Below, piece by piece: positions 1 through 6,034 of a DNA stretch of 6,476 nt (positions are counted from its first letter, which is position 1; each line of letters opens with the position of its first letter). Made by a program: the position numbers and the translations under genes. The stretch comes from JBKEDG01 sp047973085 (GTDB taxonomy: Bacteria; Bacillota_I; Bacilli_A; JBKEDG01), in contig JBKEBI010000041.1 of NCBI GenBank assembly GCA_047973085.1, forward strand, positions 1 to 6,476. The letters run 5' to 3'. The notes under the pieces were generated by a model. That model did no database searches, was not told where the DNA came from, and was given only the letters and a program-made list of their open reading frames with translations.

Positions 1-1
1 T

Positions 2-424
2 AGATCTGTTCCTGGTTCTGCAAAGGAAATTGGAGCAATATTTTTAGCAATGGGTGCTGGTTTAATTGTTGGAATGGGATATGTATTATATGCAGTTGTA
101 TTTACTATTATACTTGGATGCTTAAACTGGTTATATACTCATATAGGAATGGGAGAGTCAAGAGATACAAAGAAGGTTATGAAGATAACTATTCCTGAGG
201 ATTTAGATTATAGTGGATTTTTGGATGATATTTTTGAGAAGTATGCAGACCACACTGATTTGTTGAATGTCAAGTCTACTAATATGGGAAGCTTATTTAA
301 GTTAGAATATGAAATTGATTTTAAAAGTGGTATCAATGAAAAGAATTTTATTGATGAAGTAAGATGTAGAAATGGGAATTTAGAGATTTCGATTTTAAAA
401 CATCACGCATTGGGTGAATTATAG
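2..424 (+). CDS. DUF4956-like membrane protein, C-terminal part (5' end outside window)
   Basis: The frame is open to the left edge, so the ATG at position 50 is probably internal and the true start lies upstream; 140 residues are visible. Visible residues 10-46 are hydrophobic and glycine-rich (GAIFLAMGAGLIVGMGY, then AVVFTIILGC) and should form one or two membrane helices. From about residue 55 the chain becomes a soluble, mixed alpha/beta tail of about 85 residues with no catalytic motif I can name. The layout of a Gly-rich membrane segment followed by a cytoplasmic tail matches DUF4956 proteins as I remember them. These often sit beside VTC-type (polyphosphate polymerase-like) and CotH or carbohydrate-binding proteins. 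The function is unknown. The stop codon TAG overlaps the SD of the next gene, so the two are almost certainly co-transcribed. Family assignment is by recall from pattern, not by search. Confidence 0.7.
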   Translation, partial: RSVPGSAKEIGAIFLAMGAGLIVGMGYVLYAVVFTIILGCLNWLYTHIGMGESRDTKKVMKITIPEDLDYSGFLDDIFEKYADHTDLLNVKSTNMGSLFKLEYEIDFKSGINEKNFIDEVRCRNGNLEISILKHHALGEL

Positions 425-432
425 GTGAGTTT

Positions 433-2001
433 ATGAAAAAAATTTTATTATTTAGTTTATTAATTATTTTTGTTGGATGCAGTAATGAAGAAACTAGTGA
501 AAGTGTAGTTCAAGAAACAAGTATTAGCGAAATGTTTACGACAAGAGATATGGATGAAAGCTATTACCATGAGGATTATGAAGAGATTGAAGTTACATCA
601 GATATAGAAATAACTGAAGAGGGGACATATGTTTTAAGTGGGAATGTTAGTGAGGCAACAATCACGGTAAATACAGAAGGTAAAGTACAATTAGTTCTTA
701 ATAATTTAGAAATTACAAATACTACAGAAAGTGCTATTTATGTAGAAAACGCGGAAAAAGTATTCATTACATTAGGTGAAGATTCTACAAATGTGCTTAG
801 CATAACAGAGAGTACAGAAGCAGATGCAGTAATTGAATCTAGAGATGATTTAACTATTAATGGAACTGGATCACTAGAAATTAGCAGTACTGTTAAAGGA
901 ATATCTTCAAATGATGACTTGAAGATTACAAATGGAGAGTATGTAATTAATTCACAAGATCATGGTTTAGATGCTAATAATAGTGTAAGAATTGCAAAGG
1001 GAAGTATAAATATAACTTCTGGTAGTGATGGTATTCATAGTGAAGAAGAAGAGGAAGGTTTAGGTTTTGTATATATAGAAAATGGAGATTTAGAAATCAA
1101 TAGTGTTAATGATGGAATTAGTTCTTATACATATACTGAAATTGTGGATGGTAATTTTACAATTACTACAGATTCTGGAAGTGTAGAGACTGCTGCTAGT
1201 CAAGGTTTTGGTCCTGGAGGACAAAATGAATCATCACAAAACACTACTACTACAGAAAGTGCTAAAGCTATAAAAGCAGGACAAACACTTACAATTAATG
1301 GTGGTAATTTTACGCTTGATTCAAATGATGATGGTTTACATAGTGATGATAGTTTAGTAATTAACGGTGGTAGTTTTGATATTAAAAGTAGTGATGATGG
1401 TATTCATGCCAATAATAGTTTAATTATTTATGGAGGCAATATTAATATTTCTAGATCATATGAAGGACTTGAATCAGCTGATATTAAAATAGAAGGTGGA
1501 GAAATTGCTATAGTTGCAAGTGATGATGGAATTAACGCAGGCACAAGTGTTGTTATTTCTGAAGGAACTCTTAATATTATAGCAAGTGGTGATGGTATAG
1601 ATTCAAATGGTGATGTTGAAGTTAATGGTGGAAGCACAATAATTGAAAGTGTTGCTAGTAGTGGGAATTACGCACTTGATTATGATGGAAGTGCAAGTAT
1701 AACAGGTGGAGAGTTTATGGCGTTTGGTCTTAGTGGGATGGAAGTTAATTTTACAAATGCAGATCAAGGGACAATACTTCTTTCAACATCAAGCATGCAA
1801 ACTGGTGAAGTTAGTGTTACAAGTAGTGATGGAGAAATTGTTAGTTATAGTACAGATGCTAGTTTTAACTCAGTAATTATTAGTTCTGCTAGTATGAGTA
1901 GTGGAAATACATATAGCGTTAATATTGGAAATCAAACTAGTTCTATTACTTTAAGCGGGAATATATATGGTGAATCAAGAGGAATGGGAGGACCAAGATA
2001 A
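433..2001 (+). CDS. Secreted beta-helix lipoprotein, carbohydrate-binding (Cthe_2159-like)
   Basis: A 522-residue surface lipoprotein. The N-terminus is a short type II signal peptide (MKK, a hydrophobic stretch, then lipobox FVGC), so Cys16 should be lipidated and the protein anchored to the outer face of the membrane. Residues 17-50 are an acidic, Ser/Thr-rich tether. From about 55 to 440 the chain is built of short beta strands separated by recurring Asp/Gly turns: DHGLD, SDGIH, NDGIS, DDGLH, DDGIH, DDGIN, GDGID. This is the signature of a right-handed parallel beta-helix with acidic, probably Ca2+-binding turns. It agrees with the Cthe_2159 family, described as binding acidic polysaccharide such as polygalacturonate. 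A Gln/Asn/Thr-rich insert (about 250-278) interrupts the coils. No lyase or hydrolase catalytic residues can be assigned. The start has an AGGTGA site 4 bases upstream. The ligand is inferred from the family only. Confidence 0.8.
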   Translation: MKKILLFSLLIIFVGCSNEETSESVVQETSISEMFTTRDMDESYYHEDYEEIEVTSDIEITEEGTYVLSGNVSEATITVNTEGKVQLVLNNLEITNTTESAIYVENAEKVFITLGEDSTNVLSITESTEADAVIESRDDLTINGTGSLEISSTVKGISSNDDLKITNGEYVINSQDHGLDANNSVRIAKGSINITSGSDGIHSEEEEEGLGFVYIENGDLEINSVNDGISSYTYTEIVDGNFTITTDSGSVETAASQGFGPGGQNESSQNTTTTESAKAIKAGQTLTINGGNFTLDSNDDGLHSDDSLVINGGSFDIKSSDDGIHANNSLIIYGGNINISRSYEGLESADIKIEGGEIAIVASDDGINAGTSVVISEGTLNIIASGDGIDSNGDVEVNGGSTIIESVASSGNYALDYDGSASITGGEFMAFGLSGMEVNFTNADQGTILLSTSSMQTGEVSVTSSDGEIVSYSTDASFNSVIISSASMSSGNTYSVNIGNQTSSITLSGNIYGESRGMGGPR

Positions 2002-2029
2002 AAAGGGTATTACAAACATATTAGATTTT

Positions 2030-2064
2030 AAAGGTATTATTCTCAATGTAGAATGATGCCTTTT
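2030..2064 (+). terminator. Hairpin terminator after the lipoprotein gene
   Basis: Bases 2030-2043 (AAAGGTATTATTCT) pair with 2050-2063 (AGAATGATGCCTTT) over 14 continuous pairs, two of them G-U, around a 6-base loop. The right arm ends in TTTT at 2061-2064, so the U-tract is short and partly inside the stem. The left arm begins with a run of A, so the hairpin could also act in the opposite direction. It lies 29 bases after the lipoprotein stop and separates that unit from the cobalamin leader. Confidence 0.7.
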
Positions 2065-2126
2065 AAATATTATAAGAATACTATTTTATATAATGTGATT
2101 TTACACTGCCTTATTTATATAAATTC

Positions 2127-2155
2127 TTGCTTTATATAGTTTTTTATGATAAACT
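2127..2155 (+). promoter_or_regulatory. Candidate sigma-A promoter of the cobalamin operon
   Basis: TTGCTT at 2127-2132 and TAAACT at 2150-2155 are separated by 17 bases, giving 4/6 matches to each consensus box. Transcription would begin near 2162, about five bases before the first paired base of the riboswitch P1 stem, which is the placement expected for a leader RNA. An alternative -10 (TATAAT at 2089-2094) has a perfect hexamer but no good -35 at the right distance. In such AT-rich DNA chance matches are common, so this is a suggestion only. Confidence 0.35.
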
Positions 2156-2166
2156 TTATTTGAAAC

Positions 2167-2301
2167 ATAATAAAATAACTAAATTATATAGAAATAAGCA
2201 CATTAGTGCAGGAAGTTGGGTTAGATTCCCATACAGGGCCGCTACTGTAATACGAAATAATTCTATTTTGTTAGTCAGGAACTTTTTATATATTTTATTG
2301 T
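2167..2301 (+). ncRNA. Cobalamin (B12) riboswitch aptamer, compact form
   Basis: The B12-box core is visible: AGGAA at 2210-2214, GGGTTAGATTCCC at 2218-2230, and GGGCCGCTACTGTAA at 2236-2250, whose final part matches the hallmark GCxACTGTAA. The 3' conserved element AGTCAGGA lies at 2273-2280. A closing stem can be drawn: 2167-2177 with 2291-2301 (P1, mostly A-U) and 2187-2194 with 2283-2290 (eight pairs, one G-U). GCAC/GTGC at 2198-2208 and ACAG/CTGT flanking the 2237-2244 loop form further local hairpins. Only about 22 bases separate the ACTGTAA box from AGTCAGGA. The large P7-P11 region of class I cobalamin riboswitches is therefore missing, which recalls the compact Cbl-II type. It precedes a cobalt-uptake and corrin operon and presumably lowers its expression when cobalamin is bound. 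Outer boundaries are approximate. Confidence 0.88.
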
Positions 2302-2336
2302 TGTTAAATCTTCGAGCACAAGATTTACAATTTTTT
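2300..2336 (+). terminator. Terminator-like hairpin directly after the aptamer
   Basis: TAAATCTT (2305-2312) pairs perfectly with AAGATTTA (2320-2327) around the 7-base loop CGAGCAC. With one bulged T the stem extends by G2303-C2328, T2302-A2329 and T2301-A2330. Six T follow at 2331-2336. The form is that of a weak, A-U-rich intrinsic terminator. It may instead be the P13 arm, whose loop kisses L5 in cobalamin riboswitches, but its loop shows only a three-base match (AGC with GCT) to the putative L5 loop. Its left foot shares bases 2300-2301 with the P1 stem, so the two structures may influence each other. Confidence 0.5.
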
Positions 2337-2410
2337 AATACTTTATATGATATATATTTCAAAGTATAATACTTTTAGTTAAATATCTAATCTATAATTT
2401 AATAAAAAAT

Positions 2411-2451
2411 AAAAGATTGTGACCTAATAAATCGGTTCGCAGTCTTTTTTT
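2411..2451 (+). terminator. Rho-independent terminator in the cbi leader (riboswitch expression platform)
   Basis: AAAAGATTGTGA-CC (2411-2424) pairs with GG-TTCGCAGTCTTTT (from 2434), interrupted by a single bulged T and containing two G-U pairs. The loop is TAATAAATC, and the right arm runs into seven T ending at 2451. The element ends 30 bases before the cbiQ Shine-Dalgarno and lies downstream of the cobalamin aptamer, so it is the likely regulated stop for the operon. I see no clear long antiterminator partner, so the exact switching pathway is not resolved. Confidence 0.78.
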
Positions 2452-2480
2452 AATTTATTTGTGCATAAGGTTTAAATTAG

Positions 2481-2486
2481 GGGAGG
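2481..2486 (+). promoter_or_regulatory. Shine-Dalgarno fixing the cbiQ start at GTG
   Basis: GGGAGG lies five bases before the GTG at 2492. The frame is open upstream to a TTG at 2459, but that codon has no SD and sits in the tail of the leader terminator. The GTG at 2492 is therefore preferred. Confidence 0.75.
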
Positions 2487-2491
2487 ATGAT

Positions 2492-3283
2492 GTGAAAAGA
2501 AGAAATTTAGGAGAATTTTTTGCAATTGATAAACATGCAAATAATTCTTCATTAAATGACTGGAATACTACATTTAAAGTAAGTTTTTTATTGATAGTAT
2601 TGCTACTTGATATTCTATTAAATAATATCTTTTGTTCAATAATTATCATATTGTGTATGGGATATTTAACAATTGTTAAAGGTAAAATTAAAATTGGTGA
2701 ATATGTTCGATTTTTACTGATTCCCTCTACATTTATATTTCTTAGCTCAATTACAATTGCTTTTGATTTTTCTATTACAGAAGTAGGAATATACAGTGTG
2801 AATTTTGGAATTTTCTACATTTATACAACTTTAGATAAAATGAAGTTTGCAATATTCTTATCATTAAAAGCATTAGGTGCAATTAGTGTGGTTTTAACAC
2901 TAACTTTATCAACGCCATCGGGAGAGTTAATTAACTTCATGAGAAAAGTACATGTACCTAAGTTGATAATTGAACTAATGAATTTAGTTTATCGCTATAT
3001 TTTTATTTTAATTGATATTTATAAGCAGATGAAAGTTGCAGCTACATCTAGAATGGGATATTGTGATTATAAAACATCACTACTAACTTTTAGTAAAATT
3101 ATGAGTAGTTTACTGGTTGTTTCCTTAATGAAAGCAAACCAGCACTACGATGCTTTAGAGTCTAGGTCTTATGATGGTGAAATTATATTTTTAAAAACTC
3201 AAGAGGAAGTTAAATATTCTCAAATTGGTTTTGCAGGAGTATTTATTTGTTGGTTATTAGTAACTTGGTTCTTGACAAAATGA
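2492..3283 (+). CDS. cbiQ: Cobalt ECF transporter T component CbiQ
   Basis: A 263-residue membrane protein that couples the ATPase CbiO to the cobalt-binding CbiM/CbiN pair. Hydrophobic segments are visible at about 29-47, 48-62, 72-91, 98-112, 119-141 and 245-261. Between them lies the cytoplasmic coupling region with two Arg-containing motifs typical of ECF T proteins: AATSRMG (183-189) and ALESRSYDGE (221-230). The family's second motif usually reads A-R-G; here the Gly is replaced by Ser while the Arg is kept. The N-terminus (FFAIDKHA, then LNDWNTTFK) fits the region preceding the first helix of CbiQ-type proteins. It is the first gene behind the B12 riboswitch, and its TGA stop overlaps an ATG of the cbiO frame (ATGA). 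Identity is strengthened by complete CbiO, CbiM and CbiN neighbours. Confidence 0.9.
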   Translation: MKRRNLGEFFAIDKHANNSSLNDWNTTFKVSFLLIVLLLDILLNNIFCSIIIILCMGYLTIVKGKIKIGEYVRFLLIPSTFIFLSSITIAFDFSITEVGIYSVNFGIFYIYTTLDKMKFAIFLSLKALGAISVVLTLTLSTPSGELINFMRKVHVPKLIIELMNLVYRYIFILIDIYKQMKVAATSRMGYCDYKTSLLTFSKIMSSLLVVSLMKANQHYDALESRSYDGEIIFLKTQEEVKYSQIGFAGVFICWLLVTWFLTK

Positions 3284-3285
3284 GT

Positions 3286-3289
3286 GGTG
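3286..3289 (+). promoter_or_regulatory. GGTG-type Shine-Dalgarno deciding the cbiO start
   Basis: GGTG can pair with the CACC of the 16S anti-SD end. It lies two bases before the ATG at 3292 and five before the ATG at 3295. The cbiB junction has the same arrangement (GGTGAT before ATGATG), which favours the second ATG in both cases. Confidence 0.5.
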
Positions 3290-3294
3290 GTATG

Positions 3295-4143
3295 ATGGAT
3301 GAAGTAATTATTGAACTTAAAAATGTGTACTATAGTTATGAAGATAATGATAATAGTGCGCTAAATGATATTAACTTAAAGATAAAAAAAGGGGAAGTTA
3401 TTGCTGTTATGGGAGCAAATGGTTCAGGGAAATCAACACTTTTTTTGAATTTGAATGGAGTGCTTTCTCCAGATCAAGGAATAATTAAGTTAAATAATGT
3501 TATCATTAAAAACAATAAAATTTTAAGAAGGCATGTTGGAATTGTCTTTCAAGATGCAGATAGTCAAATAATAGCTTCTACTGTAAAGTCAGAAGTTGCA
3601 TTTGGACCTTTCAATTTAAAACTTGCTCCAGATGAAGTTGAAAGAAGAGTTTCTACTGCTCTTGAGTATATGAATATTTCTCACTTAGCTAATCGTACTC
3701 CCCATTATCTAAGTGGTGGTGAAAAAAAGCGTGTAACTATTGCTGATATTATTGCAATGGAATCAGATGTAATAATATTTGATGAACCTAATGCATCACT
3801 TGATCCTCTCAATTTAGAGATGTTAGAAGTGGTTTTACAGAAGTTGAATGCTGAAGGAAAAACTTTAATAATTTCTACACATGATGTTGATTTTGCGTAT
3901 AGAATTGCAAATAGAGTAATTGTATTAAAAGAAGGGTGTGTGTTGGAAGATGATACTGCCAGTAAAGTTTTTAAAAATAAAGAATTACTTGCAACATCTA
4001 ACCTAAAACAACCTTCAATTTTTGAAATTTATGAAGCTTTAGTTGTTTCAAAGTATGCAGAAGAAAAAACTGTATATCCAAAAACTATTGAGGAGCTAAA
4101 GAAGTGTTTATTTATTAATAAGGAGAAAGATAATGAAGATTAA
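3295..4143 (+). CDS. cbiO: Cobalt ECF transporter ATPase CbiO
   Basis: An ABC ATPase of 282 residues, the usual size for ECF A components, which powers cobalt import from the cytoplasmic face. All nucleotide-binding motifs are intact: Walker A GANGSGKST (40-48), Q-loop Gln86 in IVFQDADSQ, signature LSGGEKKR (139-146), Walker B VIIFDEP with catalytic Glu164, D-loop SLDP (168-171) and switch His196 in ISTHD. The VFQDADSQI segment and the VAFGPFNLKL stretch after it are typical of the CbiO/EcfA group rather than other ABC importers. Only one ATPase is present, so the transporter should use a CbiO homodimer, as in dedicated (group I) ECF systems. Three in-frame ATGs are possible: 3280 (ATGA overlap with cbiQ, no SD), 3292 and 3295. 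SD spacing favours 3295. The last 11 bases overlap cbiM. Confidence 0.95.
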   Translation: MDEVIIELKNVYYSYEDNDNSALNDINLKIKKGEVIAVMGANGSGKSTLFLNLNGVLSPDQGIIKLNNVIIKNNKILRRHVGIVFQDADSQIIASTVKSEVAFGPFNLKLAPDEVERRVSTALEYMNISHLANRTPHYLSGGEKKRVTIADIIAMESDVIIFDEPNASLDPLNLEMLEVVLQKLNAEGKTLIISTHDVDFAYRIANRVIVLKEGCVLEDDTASKVFKNKELLATSNLKQPSIFEIYEALVVSKYAEEKTVYPKTIEELKKCLFINKEKDNED

Positions 4144-4903
4144 ATTAAGCAAGAATGAAAAAAAACTTGTGATATTTGCAACATTATTTGCATTATTATT
4201 TGGAATTGTACCTAATGTATATGCAATGCATATTATGGAAGGATACCTTCCCCCTGCTTTTTGTATTGCTTGGGGACTAATTTGTATTCCATTTGTGATA
4301 GTAGGATATATTTCAATAAAAAATATTTTAAAAGAAAATCCACGAAGTATTACATTATTTGCGATGGCTGGAGCATTTGTATTTGTATTATCTGCACTGA
4401 AAATACCTTCTGTAACTGGAAGTTCTTCACATATGACAGGAGTAGGGTTTGGAACGATATTATTTGGCCCGTTTGCTGTGAGTATTCTTGGAATAATTGC
4501 GCTTATTTTTCAAACAGTATTGCTAGCTCACGGTGGATTAACAACTTTAGGAGCTAATACTTTTTCAATGGCTATTGCTGGTCCATTTGCTACATACTTT
4601 TTATATAAAGTATGTTTTAAATTAAAGGTTAGTAAACATAAAAGTATTTTTATTGCTGCCTTTGGAGGAAATTTATTTACTTATTGTATAACGAGCTTTC
4701 AGCTTGGAATTGCCTATCCTTCAGTTGAGGGTGGAATTTTAGCATCAATTATAAAGTTTCTTATTGTGTTTGCACCAACTCAAATTCCACTTGCTATTAT
4801 TGAAGGTATTTTAACAGTTTTATTGATTATGGCATTAGAAACATATGCAAAACCAGTTTTGAAAAACCTAAAGTTTTTTAATGGAGGTAAAATTAATGAA
4901 TAA
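4133..4903 (+). CDS. cbiM: Cobalt-binding ECF substrate component CbiM
   Basis: The metal-capturing membrane subunit of the cobalt importer, 256 residues. Residues 1-31 form a signal peptide (KLSKNEKK, a hydrophobic core, then NVYA). Cleavage after Ala31 would expose Met32-His33 of MHIMEGYLPP, the invariant mature N-terminus of CbiM/NikM proteins, whose terminal amine and His side chain bind the metal. His100 in GSSSH (His69 of the mature chain) corresponds to the third ligand region known from the NikM structure. The conserved run around TGVGFGTILFGP and LLAHGGLTTLGANTFSM is also present. About six hydrophobic segments follow the signal peptide. The start is set by AAGGAG (4120-4125) seven bases upstream, inside the end of cbiO. 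Cobalt rather than nickel is inferred from the CbiN partner, the cobaltochelatase next door and the B12 riboswitch. Confidence 0.95.
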   Translation: MKIKLSKNEKKLVIFATLFALLFGIVPNVYAMHIMEGYLPPAFCIAWGLICIPFVIVGYISIKNILKENPRSITLFAMAGAFVFVLSALKIPSVTGSSSHMTGVGFGTILFGPFAVSILGIIALIFQTVLLAHGGLTTLGANTFSMAIAGPFATYFLYKVCFKLKVSKHKSIFIAAFGGNLFTYCITSFQLGIAYPSVEGGILASIIKFLIVFAPTQIPLAIIEGILTVLLIMALETYAKPVLKNLKFFNGGKINE

Positions 4904-5219
4904 GCAAAAAAAATTAGTGTTTGGATTATTGATAGTAATATTATTGATTATTTTGCCTTTACTACTAATAAAGGGTGCAGAGTTTGGTGGTAGTGATGAT
5001 GAAGGAAGTAGAGTTATATCTGAAATAAATGGTGGTGAGTATAAACCTTGGGCAACTCCAATTTTAGAAAACATTATTTCTGGTGAACTTCCTAAAGAAT
5101 TTGAAAGTCTTATGTTTTGTGTTCAAACAGGAATAGGTGTAGGAATAATAGCATTTATCATGGGGAGATATGTAGAGCGATATAAAAGTGAAAATAAAAA
5201 TTTAAAATTGAAAGGGTAA
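4896..5219 (+). CDS. cbiN: Cobalt transport accessory protein CbiN
   Basis: A small membrane protein of 107 residues with two transmembrane segments (about 8-25 and 70-91) flanking an extracytoplasmic loop. In the family it assists CbiM in loading Co2+. The loop holds the typical features: GAEFGGSDDEGS (27-38), EYKPWATPILE (48-58) and SGELPKEFESLMFCVQTGIGVG (62-83), which parallel the usual PW and SGE-ESLLFALQ-IG pattern. The C-terminus is a short Lys/Glu-rich cytoplasmic tail (RYVERYKSENKN). GGAGG at 4883-4887 lies eight bases before this ATG, so it is preferred over an upstream codon at 4881. The gene overlaps cbiM by 8 bases, and its TAA stop overlaps an ATG in the cbiK frame. Confidence 0.92.
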   Translation: MNKQKKLVFGLLIVILLIILPLLLIKGAEFGGSDDEGSRVISEINGGEYKPWATPILENIISGELPKEFESLMFCVQTGIGVGIIAFIMGRYVERYKSENKNLKLKG

Positions 5220-5224
5220 TGAAT

Positions 5225-6004
5225 ATGTCAAAAAAAGCTATTTTGGTAGTAAGTTTTGGTTCAAGCTACCTAGAAACGAGAGAAAAAACAATTGATGTAA
5301 TAGAAAAAGAAATGGCAGAAGCATTTCCAAAATTTTCTATTTATAGTGCATATACTAGCAAGATTATTTTAAAAATTTTAAAAGAGCGAGATAAATTAAA
5401 TGTTAACTCTGTAGTGGAAGTGTTTGAAAAAATGTATCAAGATGGAATTGAAGAAGTGTATGTTCAACCAACACTTGTTTTAAATGGTATTGAGTATAAC
5501 ATTGTGGTACAAGAGATTGAAAGTTTTAAAAATAGGTTTAAAAAAATTGAATTTGGGTCTCCGTTACTAACATCCACTGAAGATTATCTTGCTGTTATTG
5601 ATGCATTTTTAGCTGATGCCCCTAAGTTGAAAGAGCGTGAGGCAATAGTATTGATGGGTCATGGTAGTAAGCATTTTTCTAATTCTGCATATGCAGCACT
5701 TGACTACATGTTTAAAGCTGGTGGAAATCATGATATTCATGTTGCCACAGTTGAAGCCTTTCCATATTTAGAAGATATTACTGGTACGTTGAAAGCAAAT
5801 AATTATGATAAAATTTTTCTAATTCCTTTTATGATTGTTGCTGGAGAACATGCAAAAAAAGATATGGCATCAAGTAAAGATGATTCATGGAAAATAATAC
5901 TAGAAAAAATGGGTTTTGAAGTAGAATGTATTTTAAAGGGTTTAGGCGAGAATTCAAAAATTAGAAATATGTTTATTGAACATGTAGGTATTATTTTGAA
6001 ATGA
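5225..6004 (+). CDS. cbiK: Sirohydrochlorin cobaltochelatase CbiK (anaerobic)
   Basis: Inserts Co2+ into sirohydrochlorin in the cytoplasm without ATP, committing the tetrapyrrole to the oxygen-independent cobalamin pathway. The 259-residue chain has the two-lobed class II chelatase layout. It begins KKAILVVSFGSSYLETREKTI (residues 3-23), the CbiK N-terminal motif. Metal and substrate residues align well with those known in Salmonella CbiK (His145, Glu175, His207): His146 in LMGHGSKH, Glu177 in ATVEAFPY and His209 in AGEHAKKDMA. The C-terminal DDSWKIILEKMGFEV and LKGLGEN segments also fit. There is no signal peptide, unlike periplasmic CbiK variants of sulfate reducers. An ATG at 5219 overlaps the cbiN stop, but AAAGGG at 5211-5216 is only two bases from it and eight from 5225, so 5225 is chosen. 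Its position next to the cobalt importer supports cobalt as substrate. Confidence 0.95.
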   Translation: MSKKAILVVSFGSSYLETREKTIDVIEKEMAEAFPKFSIYSAYTSKIILKILKERDKLNVNSVVEVFEKMYQDGIEEVYVQPTLVLNGIEYNIVVQEIESFKNRFKKIEFGSPLLTSTEDYLAVIDAFLADAPKLKEREAIVLMGHGSKHFSNSAYAALDYMFKAGGNHDIHVATVEAFPYLEDITGTLKANNYDKIFLIPFMIVAGEHAKKDMASSKDDSWKIILEKMGFEVECILKGLGENSKIRNMFIEHVGIILK

Positions 6005-6025
6005 TTTGAAAATAAATTGTAAAGT

Positions 6026-6031
6026 GGTGAT
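6026..6031 (+). promoter_or_regulatory. GGTGAT Shine-Dalgarno before cbiB
   Basis: GGTGAT matches the 3' half of the full SD (GGAGGTGAT). Two adjacent ATGs follow, at 6032 and 6035. The GGTG-to-ATG distance for 6035 is five bases, identical to that of the preferred cbiO start. Confidence 0.5.
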
Positions 6032-6034
6032 ATG

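Noticed and set aside
1428..1637. 69-codon - strand reading frame within the lipoprotein gene
   Set aside because: Shadow of the repetitive Asp/Gly/Ser codons on the + strand; Pro/Ser-rich mirror composition and no SD.
940..1700. Tandem DNA repeat or CRISPR-like array
   Set aside because: GATGATGGT recurs at irregular distances and in frame; it reflects protein coil repeats, with no conserved DNA repeat units or spacers.
2156..2362. 68-codon - strand reading frame across the leader
   Set aside because: Antisense to the riboswitch; low-complexity AT-driven composition and no SD.
2127..2369. 80-codon + strand reading frame across the leader
   Set aside because: It covers the cobalamin aptamer and first hairpin, has no SD and encodes a Tyr/Leu/Asn-rich chain expected from AT-rich noncoding RNA.
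2365..2370. TATAAT hexamer as an internal promoter in the leader
   Set aside because: The spaced -35 (TTTATA) is weak and the hexamer lies in a small AT palindrome (AAAGTATAATACTTT); chance matches are frequent in this composition, so it is not listed as a feature.
2459..2491. N-terminal extension of cbiQ from TTG at 2459
   Set aside because: It would start in the tail of the leader terminator without an SD, whereas GTG at 2492 has GGGAGG at good spacing.
4261..4557. 98-codon + strand frame inside cbiM
   Set aside because: Out-of-frame shadow rich in Cys, Trp and Tyr; cbiM is intact with all its conserved motifs.
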